DNA from: Betaproteobacteria bacterium
GTDB taxonomy: Bacteria; Pseudomonadota; Gammaproteobacteria; Burkholderiales; Usitatibacteraceae
Reading direction: 5' to 3'
Length of the DNA: 5,115 nt
Assembly: GCA_025362705.1 (NCBI GenBank)
Contig: JANYFH010000421.1
Coordinates: 1-5,115, forward strand
The translations under genes were made by a program, and so were the position numbers. The notes below the pieces were generated by a model. It did no database searches, was not told the origin of the DNA, and worked only from the letters and a program-made list of their open reading frames with translations. This document shows, in pieces, positions 1 to 5,115 of the stretch. Positions within the stretch are counted from its first letter, which is position 1, and every line of letters starts with the position of its first letter.

Positions 1-629
1 TATTTCAGGGTGATAAGTTGCCAGCTGCAAAGCGCACCGCGGTCGCCAAGAAAATCAGCCACTACACCGGCTTGTCGATTCCCTACATTGAACAATCCAA
101 TCTGCGCATCAGCATCCATCGCTTTTGCAAAGAGCTGTGCCGCGATGAACATCGCACTGTGGGCCGACTCGACAGCCGCTTCAAGGGCATTGACCGCGAT
201 GCTGCGGGCGAGAACATCGAATACGATCCGGCGCACAGCAATCTCGATGGCGCCTATGCGGCTTGCCTCAACGATTATGTACGGCGTGAATTGAAGTTTG
301 AAAGCGATACGCCATACAAAGTGATTTCGCAGCTTTACCTGACGTGGAATTTCGGTGCTGACAATCACCACCTGAACGTCGCCGAAACATTGCGGAAATC
401 CATGAACATGAATCCGCACATGAAAGTGTACGTGGGTTCAGGATATTTCGATTTGGCCACGCCACATTACGCGACCGACTACGTGCTGAACCACATGGCG
501 CTGGACAAGAGCCTGGTTGGCAATCTTGATCTGCATTACTACGAGGCGGGGCACATGATGTACATCCACATGCCGTCGCTGAAGGCACAGGCGAAGCATT
601 TGCGGGATTTTGTGAAGCGGGCGAAGTAA
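1..629 (+). CDS. Serine carboxypeptidase-like S10 family peptidase, C-terminal part (5' end outside window)
   Basis: The frame is open from the left edge (first full codon at 3) to a TAA at 627-629, so about 208 C-terminal residues are visible. Peptidase family S10 enzymes are alpha/beta-hydrolase serine peptidases that remove C-terminal amino acids, with a Ser-Asp-His triad. The segment VYVGSGYFDLATPHYATDY places the likely catalytic Asp at codon 450-452. The segment HYYEAGHMMYIH places the likely catalytic His at codon 552-554. Both contexts fit bacterial S10 proteins. The nucleophile motif (GESYGG-type) and any signal peptide lie upstream of the window and cannot be judged. The TTG at 18-20 is internal and not a plausible start, because coding sequence continues upstream of it. 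The gene ends convergently with the small membrane protein gene, 114 bp away, with a hairpin between them. The family call is from motif memory; substrate and location are unknown. Confidence 0.85.
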   Translation, partial: FQGDKLPAAKRTAVAKKISHYTGLSIPYIEQSNLRISIHRFCKELCRDEHRTVGRLDSRFKGIDRDAAGENIEYDPAHSNLDGAYAACLNDYVRRELKFESDTPYKVISQLYLTWNFGADNHHLNVAETLRKSMNMNPHMKVYVGSGYFDLATPHYATDYVLNHMALDKSLVGNLDLHYYEAGHMMYIHMPSLKAQAKHLRDFVKRAK

Positions 630-677
630 TCCGAAACAGGTTGCGATTGCCGTAGCATAATCGCATAAAACACTATA

Positions 678-723
678 ACTGGCGGGGCGTTCCGGGCAAT
701 AATGCTCCGGACGCCGCACCAGT
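678..723. terminator. Long bulged hairpin between convergent genes, candidate bidirectional terminator
   Basis: Outer arms ACTGG (678-682) and CCAGT (719-723) pair exactly. After a small mismatched internal loop, GGCGT (686-690) pairs with ACGCC (711-715) and CCGGGCA (692-698) pairs with TGC plus CCGG (703-705 and 707-710). This leaves single-base bulges at T691 and T706 and an ATAA tetraloop at 699-702. The structure lies between the S10 gene and the minus-strand membrane-protein gene, where a terminator serving both is expected. Neither side has a clean T-tract, so it may instead be a dispersed palindromic repeat of the REP type, or only an mRNA-end stabiliser. Confidence 0.5.
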
Positions 724-743
724 CATGGCGTTTCAATTTAATG

Positions 744-1151
744 CTACGATTTATTCAGCCACGCCACAATCATTCCGAGCACCAGCATGGCGATGGAACT
801 GAACACGATCTGCTGCGCGACCACGTCCGACGGCATCGGCTGAACGGCAAAATAGACAAGGAACGTCGGGATAGTAGAGACGACTGCGATAGCGGCACCG
901 AAGCGCGCGCCCTGTGCCAGGAACCCTTTGCCTGCCTCATGTCCGCGCCGATAGATCCAGGTCAGTCCAATGCCGATGAGCAGGTGGTGCAGCAACATGA
1001 ACGGCATATATTCCATCTGGCTTGATTCGGAGCGGTACAGGTTCGGCAGACTCGCGTAGGCGCTGTGCAGCGCAACCGCGTGGATCAGAAAACCCGTAAT
1101 TAACGACGCAACCGCCATCACCAGCGACGAAACGATAAATTTTGTGTTCAT
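744..1151 (-). CDS. Small four-helix integral membrane protein of unknown function
   Basis: This 135-residue protein has four hydrophobic segments, at about 5-27, 48-67, 82-103 and 109-132, so it should be an inner-membrane protein. Short polar stretches separate them: one after helix 1 ending in LPNLYRSESSQMEYM, and a basic one after helix 2 (YRRGHEAGKG). By the positive-inside rule the helix 2-3 loop should be cytoplasmic. The His-His pair at 55-56 in helix 2 and His24 in helix 1 are polar residues inside the membrane and may matter for function. The ATG at 1149-1151 is preceded by GGAGGGG (1156-1162), a strong Shine-Dalgarno. Similar small hypothetical membrane proteins occur in proteobacteria as far as I recall, but I cannot name a function. 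The gene lies 83 bp downstream of msrA on the same strand and could be co-transcribed or use its own promoter. Confidence 0.8.
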   Translation of the reverse strand: MNTKFIVSSLVMAVASLITGFLIHAVALHSAYASLPNLYRSESSQMEYMPFMLLHHLLIGIGLTWIYRRGHEAGKGFLAQGARFGAAIAVVSTIPTFLVYFAVQPMPSDVVAQQIVFSSIAMLVLGMIVAWLNKS

Positions 1152-1155
1152 GATT

Positions 1156-1162
1156 CCCCTCC
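1156..1162 (-). promoter_or_regulatory. Strong ribosome binding site of the four-helix protein gene, able to be sequestered
   Basis: On the minus strand GGAGGGG precedes the ATG; the GGAGG core sits six bases from it. The same bases are complementary to CCCCTC read from 1179 down to 1174, giving a six-pair GC-rich stem with a 12-base loop. A transcript reading in from msrA could hide this site. A transcript starting near 1174 would lack most of the left arm and leave it free. Confidence 0.55.
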
Positions 1163-1180
1163 GTTTGGAATGTGAGGGGG

Positions 1181-1209
1181 AGTCTATTCCCGAATTAGAG
1201 TCGGGGCAA
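1181..1209 (-). promoter_or_regulatory. Candidate sigma70-type promoter for the four-helix protein gene
   Basis: On the minus strand, TTGCCC (1209-1204) and TAGACT (1186-1181) are separated by exactly 17 bases. Each matches its consensus at four of six positions. A start site about seven bases past the -10 would fall near 1174 and give a leader of about 22 bases carrying the Shine-Dalgarno. The match is moderate, and such matches arise by chance. The -35 overlaps the right part of the possible msrA terminator hairpin. Confidence 0.35.
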
Positions 1210-1223
1210 TATCAGCGCCCGAC
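1200..1223 (-). terminator. Weak candidate terminator hairpin after msrA
   Basis: GTCGGG at 1200-1205 and CCCGAC at 1218-1223 form a perfect six-pair inverted repeat with a 12-base loop, beginning 12 bases after the msrA stop codon. On the minus strand it is followed by TCTAATTC, only weakly T-rich. It could be a partial terminator or just a short hairpin. Confidence 0.3.
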
Positions 1224-1234
1224 TACAGTCTGGC

Positions 1235-1876
1235 CTAGTGCCCGGCTTTATCGCCCCACAGCTCTTTCAGACGCGCATCGCGTCCGCAGCCTTGGCGATA
1301 AAAACGGTAGCGCACCGGATTTTTCAGGTAGTAATCCTGGTGATAATCTTCAGCCGCGTAAAAAGTGGTGGCCGCTGTAATTTCGGTGACGATGGTGCCT
1401 TTGAATGGCTTGGCTTTATCGACCGCTGCCTTTGAGGCCTCGGCTGCTTTTTTCTGCGCGTCATCCTGATAAAAAATACCGCTGCGGTACTGCGATCCCG
1501 AATCACAAAATTGCCGGTTCGCAGCGAGCGGATCGATGTTGTGCCAGAACACATCGAGCAGTTTTTCGTAGGTGACCTTGGCCGGGTCGTACAAAATCTG
1601 TACGGCTTCGGCGTGCCCGGTCCAGCCGCTGGAAACTTCCTGATAAGTCGGATCTTTCTTGTTGCCGCCGGTATAGCCGGAGGTGGTGGAGATCACGCCA
1701 TCGAGCGCGTCAAACGGGCCTTCCATGCACCAGAAACATCCGCCTGCAAAGGTGGCAACGGCGGTGACCGCAGGTTTGGCCTTCGCCGCGGGCGCCGAGG
1801 ATTGCGCTTGCACAAAAGCATAGCCAGACAGGCCGATGGCGGCGATCAGGATGATTCGGGGTAACGTCTTGAACAC
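1235..1876 (-). CDS. msrA: Exported peptide-methionine (S)-S-oxide reductase MsrA
   Basis: MsrA reduces the S-epimer of methionine sulfoxide in proteins. With a GTG start at 1874-1876 the product has 213 residues. Residues 1-24 form a signal peptide (basic start, hydrophobic core, VQA cleavage site), so the enzyme should act in the periplasm or at the membrane. The catalytic domain runs from about 39 to 208. Visible motifs are GGCFWCMEGPF with catalytic Cys47, GHAEAVQ at 87-93, FWHNIDP at 110-116, QYRSGIFY at 129-136 and AEDYHQDYYLKNP at 175-187. Other cysteines are Cys50, Cys124 and Cys197; Cys50 or Cys197 may resolve the disulfide. The GTG is chosen because AGAGGAGA lies six bases upstream and because it places the signal peptide at the N-terminus. 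The frame is open to an ATG at 1993, but an ATG at 1909 has no Shine-Dalgarno and both add a polar leader ahead of the signal peptide. No msrB is visible nearby. The gene is divergent from phzF. Confidence 0.95.
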   Translation of the reverse strand: MFKTLPRIILIAAIGLSGYAFVQAQSSAPAAKAKPAVTAVATFAGGCFWCMEGPFDALDGVISTTSGYTGGNKKDPTYQEVSSGWTGHAEAVQILYDPAKVTYEKLLDVFWHNIDPLAANRQFCDSGSQYRSGIFYQDDAQKKAAEASKAAVDKAKPFKGTIVTEITAATTFYAAEDYHQDYYLKNPVRYRFYRQGCGRDARLKELWGDKAGH

Positions 1877-1881
1877 GGTTG

Positions 1882-1889
1882 TCTCCTCT
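1882..1889 (-). promoter_or_regulatory. Ribosome binding site that decides the msrA GTG start
   Basis: On the minus strand AGAGGAGA ends six bases before the GTG at 1876-1874, which is good spacing. The in-frame ATG candidates further upstream lack such a site, so this is the main argument for the shorter protein. Confidence 0.7.
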
Positions 1890-2058
1890 TCAACAAGTTG
1901 TTGTGTCATCAGTCGAAATACACAGCCTTGCCTTGCATTTAGTTTCGTACTTCCTGCAAAACACATACGCGACGACAACAGTAATGGTTTCATCAGGTAT
2001 GCTATTCATTACCTTTCAATAAAACTACCGTTAAGACCAAACTTTACGTCAACCGTTC

Positions 2059-2901
2059 ATGCGCAACTACCCATACCGGCTCGTCAACGTCTTCGCCGAA
2101 TCCATTTTCGGTGGTAATCCGCTTTGCGTGTTCGAATCCGGCATCGAACTCAGTGATGTCCAGATGCAGGCGCTGGCTCTGCAATTCAATCTATCCGAAA
2201 CCACCTTTATTTTTGCCAGCGATTGTGCTTCTGCACGCGTACGCATTTTCACACCGACTTTTGAAATGCCTTTCGCCGGCCATCCTACGCTGGGCAGCGC
2301 CCACGTTGTGCGTGAACTATTCAACATGGGTGACGCCATTTCGCTGGAAATGAAAGCCGGGTTAATTCCTGTCGTCGCGGCCGGAGACGTATGGACGCTC
2401 TCGGCGAACCCGCCAGCGTTTCGTGAAATTGATCGCTCGAAAGCAGAATTGGCTGCAATTCTTGGACTCGCGCCCGCAGACATACTCGATGGTGCGCGCT
2501 GGGTAAACACCGGTTCCGAGCAACTCATTGTGCCACTCGCCAGCACGGATGCGGTCCGACGCGCCAATCCCAAAACCGAACTGCTCACGTCGATCAGTAG
2601 CGTCGTCGGTCGCTCGATGGCGTATGTGTTCGCGCAGAATGGCGAAGGCAAATTGCTGTCGCGATTTTTCTTCATGAAGCACGGCGGTATTGTTGAAGAC
2701 CCGGGCACCGGCTCCGCCACAGCCAATCTGGGCGGCTGGTTCATCGGGCAAAATACAGCGCTCCCGCTCGAGTACAAAATTGAGCAGGGTGAGATGGTCA
2801 ATCGCGCGTGTCATCTCGGATTGCGCGTGGATGCGAGCAAGCAGATTTTTGTCAGCGGCCGCGTGATCGAGATTGGACGCGGTGTAGTAACGTTACAGTA
2901 A
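2059..2901 (+). CDS. PhzF family isomerase/epimerase-like protein
   Basis: The 280-residue product has the usual length and two-lobed layout of the PhzF family (diaminopimelate epimerase fold). Family motifs visible are the N-terminus YRLVNVFAESIFGGNPLCVF (7-26), FNLSETTF with the likely catalytic acid Glu47, IFTPTFEMPFAGHPTLGSAH (63-82) and EDPGTGSATANLGGW (213-227). In characterised members Glu acts as general acid/base on trans-2,3-dihydro-3-hydroxyanthranilate during phenazine synthesis. No phenazine genes are nearby, so the substrate here is unknown and the name phzF should not be taken as function. The ATG at 2059 is the only sensible start: an in-frame stop lies at 2032-2034 and the family motif begins almost at once. 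No Shine-Dalgarno is evident before it (bases before the start are CAACCGTTC), so translation may be weak or depend on another signal. It is divergent from msrA and ends 28 bp from the convergent secreted-protein gene. Confidence 0.93.
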   Translation: MRNYPYRLVNVFAESIFGGNPLCVFESGIELSDVQMQALALQFNLSETTFIFASDCASARVRIFTPTFEMPFAGHPTLGSAHVVRELFNMGDAISLEMKAGLIPVVAAGDVWTLSANPPAFREIDRSKAELAAILGLAPADILDGARWVNTGSEQLIVPLASTDAVRRANPKTELLTSISSVVGRSMAYVFAQNGEGKLLSRFFFMKHGGIVEDPGTGSATANLGGWFIGQNTALPLEYKIEQGEMVNRACHLGLRVDASKQIFVSGRVIEIGRGVVTLQ

Positions 2902-2929
2902 ACACACATTACAAACGATCTGCACTGTT

Positions 2930-4672
2930 CTATTCGGACAGGCACTTTCGTTGTTGCAGCTGGAACCGGCATGGCGCAGCGTGCGGTAACACGACACTGT
3001 CAATCCATGCCGCGTCGGCACCAAACGGAACCGTGGAATCCTTCATATAACGCCATAGAAAAGTATGCGTCCCGGCGGGAACCGTGTAATTCACGATCGA
3101 CCAATCCATGTCGCCAGACCAGGCCCCCTGCAATACGCCATCAATAAAAAATTGCAGGAAATCGACATTAGCCAGACTCGACACCTTGCGCGCAAAGCTG
3201 ACGCTGCCGGCAACCACGTTGGCCGAGTAATAAATATCCGACCGCTGGTGTGTGCTGGCAAATCCCGATTTGAGGCTGAAACTTCCGGCATAAGCCGCGT
3301 CGCTGGCGACAGACCACTGCGCGTTGGAACTGAGAGGCTGCACCCAGGCAACAGGAATATTCGCCCTGGCAGGAAATCCATCATCTGGAATAGTTGCTGT
3401 TCCCGGCGTCACGTTGACAGTATTGGACGATGCGCCGGTACCTGCGGCGTTGACCGCGTTTACCGCGCATGCATACAGGGTTCCGTTGCTCAAGCCAGTG
3501 ATCGTGATAGGCGAGTTCATGCCGGTCGCAGTGAAGTTGCCGGGTTGGCAGGTGACGGTGTAGCCAGTGATCGGCGCCGCTGCGTTGGCCGCAGACGGAT
3601 TGAACGTGAATGTCACCTGCGCACTACCGGAGACCGCAACGAGGTTGGCTGGTGCCTCCGGTGGAGCACCAAATATTACGCTCTGGGCGCTGTTTGGATT
3701 AATTTGCATCAGCAAGGTATCGACGGCTTCGAAATTGCCGCCGGCAATGGAGCGGATTTCGCCGATGACCGCATCGGGCCAACCGACGTCCGACACGCCC
3801 TGCAAAAACCAGTCACCGCCGCCACTCGCCAGCACCAGCCCGTATTTCTTGAACGCCCGCAACACGATCTGCGTGCGCGGATCGAATCCGGAAATGTCGA
3901 ACATGGGATTCAAACGAAAGCGTGCGCCCATCGGCGGGAAAGCCGGATTGTCGACGTTTCCCGATGCGTGACGTGCGGGCCAGATGTATTTTGGCGTAAC
4001 CCCGGAAAGACCCCACACACTGCGTGATGTGAAGCGTATGGCGTGAGCGATATCTCCGCCGGCTAGTTCCTCATAACGCATCAGCCCCGGCAAGAACGGC
4101 AAGCCCGCCTGATCAGCAGATAACAGACCGTCAGGACGCAATGTGTTCGACATGAGATCGAATTTCGCCATTGCTGAAGCCGTCCAGCTGGTTCCGCCAC
4201 CGTTGGGCGTGGCAAACATTTCGTAGAGCAAGCAGCGTGTGGTATCAACGACGACGACCTCGCGGTCGCCATTATTGTTGCCATGCACTGAAGAAGGAGG
4301 AATTGGAAACGGTCCGGTATCGGTTTGCGCCGGGTTGCCGGTGAAGGTGATCGGCACCGGCGGCTGGGTGCCCGGAACGAGATCGATGAAGAACCCAAAT
4401 CCATCGGAAAGGTTGTTGCTCCAGTCAGGGTGCAGAGTTGTTCCAGCGCCGATGCTGTTCACCCAATTGACTGAGCTGGGGTGCACAGGCAGCGTGTCCA
4501 CGCGCGCGTTCCAATAATTGTTCGCCGGAAAAATCGGGCAGCCGCTGATCGATGGTACTGCTTGCGCCGCATTGGAAAACATGCCGAACATGATCGCTAG
4601 ACAAGCCGCATTTATGGCAAGCATCCATCGCGACAAACCTTGCGCAACACCCACACTGTTTTTCTTGTGCAT
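2930..4672 (-). CDS. Secreted multidomain protein: uncharacterised N-terminal domain, fibronectin type III domain, C-terminal beta-sandwich-like domain
   Basis: From the ATG at 4670-4672 the product has 580 residues. The start is chosen over an in-frame TTG at 4693 because AAGGGA lies six bases upstream. Residues 1-38 form a signal peptide ending in AQA. Residues 45-325 form one large domain I cannot assign, with Cys45 and Cys147 (possible disulfide), GDREVVVVDTTRCLLYEMF (135-153), LPFLPGLMRYEE (191-202), HAIRFT (210-215), WPARHA (231-236) and FKKYGLVLASGGGDWFLQG (274-292). Residues 336-423 look like a fibronectin type III domain (PITGYTVTC, NGTLYACAVNAVNAAGTG). Residues 432-563 resemble the MAM-like or jelly-roll module that ends in FLQFFIDG, GTHTFLWRYMKD and AAWIDSVVLP. 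A 17-residue tail with two Cys follows. Secretion and a binding role for the last two domains are inferred; any enzyme activity of the first domain is unknown. Confidence 0.85.
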   Translation of the reverse strand: MHKKNSVGVAQGLSRWMLAINAACLAIMFGMFSNAAQAVPSISGCPIFPANNYWNARVDTLPVHPSSVNWVNSIGAGTTLHPDWSNNLSDGFGFFIDLVPGTQPPVPITFTGNPAQTDTGPFPIPPSSVHGNNNGDREVVVVDTTRCLLYEMFATPNGGGTSWTASAMAKFDLMSNTLRPDGLLSADQAGLPFLPGLMRYEELAGGDIAHAIRFTSRSVWGLSGVTPKYIWPARHASGNVDNPAFPPMGARFRLNPMFDISGFDPRTQIVLRAFKKYGLVLASGGGDWFLQGVSDVGWPDAVIGEIRSIAGGNFEAVDTLLMQINPNSAQSVIFGAPPEAPANLVAVSGSAQVTFTFNPSAANAAAPITGYTVTCQPGNFTATGMNSPITITGLSNGTLYACAVNAVNAAGTGASSNTVNVTPGTATIPDDGFPARANIPVAWVQPLSSNAQWSVASDAAYAGSFSLKSGFASTHQRSDIYYSANVVAGSVSFARKVSSLANVDFLQFFIDGVLQGAWSGDMDWSIVNYTVPAGTHTFLWRYMKDSTVPFGADAAWIDSVVLPHAAPCRFQLQQRKCLSE

Positions 4673-4678
4673 GCTATT

Positions 4679-4684
4679 TCCCTT
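4679..4684 (-). promoter_or_regulatory. Ribosome binding site of the secreted-protein gene
   Basis: On the minus strand AAGGGA ends six bases before the ATG at 4672-4670. It overlaps the end of the second copy of a tandem GTTGCCCAA repeat, so a factor bound to that repeat, on DNA or RNA, could affect initiation. Confidence 0.55.
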
Positions 4685-4702
4685 GGGCAACAATTGGGCA
4701 AC
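4683..4702 (-). repeat. Tandem direct repeat just upstream of the secreted-protein ribosome binding site
   Basis: GTTGCCCAA occurs twice on the minus strand (4702-4694 and 4691-4683) with two bases between, giving an 11-base period, about one helical turn. Both copies are exact. The second runs directly into the Shine-Dalgarno. It may be an operator or chance duplication; I know no regulator for it. Confidence 0.5.
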
Positions 4703-4738
4703 CGAACGCCCACTGAAACAAAATTGCAGGTAACACCG

Positions 4739-4767
4739 TTTTTACTCCAGCCATTGCGTTTGCGCAA
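4739..4767 (-). promoter_or_regulatory. Weak candidate promoter for the secreted-protein gene
   Basis: On the minus strand TTGCGC (4767-4762) and TAAAAA (4744-4739) are 17 bases apart. The -35 matches consensus at three positions and the -10 at four. The position, about 65 bases before the start codon, is sensible, but the match is poor. Confidence 0.2.
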
Positions 4768-4787
4768 CAGATTTGCGACGAACACGG

Positions 4788-4816
4788 CTGACATATCAAT
4801 TCGATGGCGGTAGACT
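4788..4816 (+). promoter_or_regulatory. Candidate sigma70-type promoter for the exported TPR protein gene
   Basis: CTGACA (4788-4793) matches the -35 consensus at five of six positions. TAGACT (4811-4816) matches the -10 at four of six. The spacer is exactly 17 bases. A start site near 4823 would give a leader of about 67 bases before the ATG at 4890. This is the best promoter match I found in the window. Confidence 0.45.
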
Positions 4817-4889
4817 ACACCGTGCAGACTCCACAGATCAAAGTAACTGATCATGCGGAACACAACACCAAAATATGGGAGTGCTTTCG

Positions 4890-5115
4890 ATGTACCCACT
4901 TTCCGGATACCTGTGGTTTTTCAGATTGAGCTTATTGTTGCTGCTCGCAGTCACAGTTGCGACACCGGCGAGCAGCCAGCCCACTGATCCAGTGGCGCAG
5001 GCGAAGGCTCTCATCGAAAACAAACAGGCAGACAATGCATTCAATCTGCTTGCGCCGCTCGAACTCCGGCGCGCGGGCGGCCGCGACTTCGATTATTGGC
5101 TGGGCGTGGCAGCGC
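4890..5115 (+). CDS. Exported TPR-like protein, N-terminal part (3' end outside window)
   Basis: The frame opens at ATG 4890-4892 and runs off the right edge without a stop, showing 75 residues. TGGGAG at 4876-4881, eight bases upstream, is a good ribosome binding site. A GTG nine bases earlier is in frame but would overlap that site. Residues 1 to about 29 look like a signal peptide: Arg12, then a Leu-rich core SLLLLLAVTVA and a small-residue region TPASS. From about 35 the sequence (PVAQAKALIENKQADNAF, then LLAPLELRRAGGRDFDYWLG) has the helix-turn-helix spacing and the LLAPLE...AG...FDYLLGVAAL-type wording common in tetratricopeptide proteins of proteobacteria. TPR proteins scaffold protein complexes, so a periplasmic assembly role is possible, but nothing here names the partner. 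It is divergent from the secreted-protein gene. Confidence 0.75.
   Translation, partial: MYPLSGYLWFFRLSLLLLLAVTVATPASSQPTDPVAQAKALIENKQADNAFNLLAPLELRRAGGRDFDYWLGVAA

Noticed and set aside
10..294. Plus-strand open frame overlapping the S10 peptidase in another frame, and minus-strand frames at 268-666 and 438-719
   Set aside because: The S10 frame has the expected Asp and His motifs; the others give Arg/Ser/Pro-rich sequences typical of shadow translation.
702..1025. Plus-strand open frame opposite the four-helix membrane protein
   Set aside because: The product is His/Asp/Arg-rich without domain character, while the minus strand gives a coherent four-helix protein with a strong ribosome binding site.
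2067..2801. A 244-codon open frame on the minus strand opposite the phzF-like gene
   Set aside because: The plus strand carries unmistakable PhzF motifs, and the minus-strand product is low-complexity Ser/Ala-rich with no ribosome binding site considered convincing.
2859..2896. Inverted repeat CCGCGT/ACGCGG (2859-2864, 2877-2882) and palindrome GTAACGTTAC (2887-2896) at the end of the phzF-like gene, considered as a terminator
   Set aside because: They lie inside coding sequence, the stem is only six pairs, and no T-tract follows on either strand.
2930..2985. Possible frameshift at the 3' end of the secreted-protein gene, suggested by the odd Cys- and Gln-rich tail after IDSVVLP
   Set aside because: The alternative frame continues only a short way and overlaps the phzF stop without a better motif, so there is no positive evidence for a frameshift.
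3065..4027. A 320-codon open frame on the plus strand inside the secreted-protein gene
   Set aside because: The product is Arg-rich and lacks recognisable motifs, and the opposite strand encodes a protein with a signal peptide and clear FN3-type motifs. It is best explained as an antisense shadow caused by codon bias.
4612..4899. Minus-strand open frame spanning the divergent promoter region
   Set aside because: It overlaps the signal-peptide region of the secreted protein in another frame and the start of the TPR gene, and shows no recognisable motif.
1..5115. A novel defence, mobile or biosynthetic gene system
   Set aside because: No transposase, integrase, nuclease, toxin-antitoxin pair, repeat-spacer array or biosynthetic cluster is visible. 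The genes alternate in strand and do not form a multi-gene operon.

Overview
The window looks like ordinary chromosomal DNA of a Gram-negative bacterium, most likely a beta- or gammaproteobacterium. This is inferred from the moderate-to-high GC content by eye, the Sec-type signal peptides on three proteins, the resemblance of the small membrane protein and the TPR protein to proteobacterial families, and the lack of archaeal or Gram-positive traits. I see no mobile element, CRISPR array, tRNA or rRNA, and no defence-type operon. The genes look like separate single-gene units rather than one pathway.

Layout from left to right. (1) Positions 1-629, plus strand: the C-terminal part of a serine carboxypeptidase-like (S10) peptidase, cut by the window edge. 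(2) A short convergent gap holds a strong bulged hairpin at 678-723. (3) Positions 744-1151, minus strand: a 135-residue protein with four predicted membrane helices. Its Shine-Dalgarno sequence can pair with an upstream C-run. (4) Positions 1235-1876, minus strand: an exported MsrA methionine sulfoxide reductase with a CFWC active-site motif and a probable GTG start. (5) Positions 2059-2901, plus strand and divergent from msrA: a PhzF-family isomerase-like protein. (6) Positions 2930-4672, minus strand and convergent with phzF: a 580-residue secreted protein made of a large uncharacterised N-terminal domain, a fibronectin type III domain and a C-terminal beta-sandwich-like domain. (7) A divergent control region of about 220 bp at 4673-4889 carries a tandem 11-bp repeat, a cluster of TTGCG motifs and a reasonable sigma70-type promoter. 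(8) Position 4890 to the right edge, plus strand: the start of an exported TPR-type protein with no stop codon inside the window.

Functional picture. The common thread is the cell envelope: an exported MsrA that would repair oxidised methionines outside the cytoplasm, a secreted multidomain protein, an exported TPR protein, a small inner-membrane protein, and an S10 peptidase whose family is usually exported. PhzF is the one clearly cytoplasmic enzyme. The least understood item is the N-terminal domain of the secreted protein. The other points of interest are small regulatory structures in the gaps.
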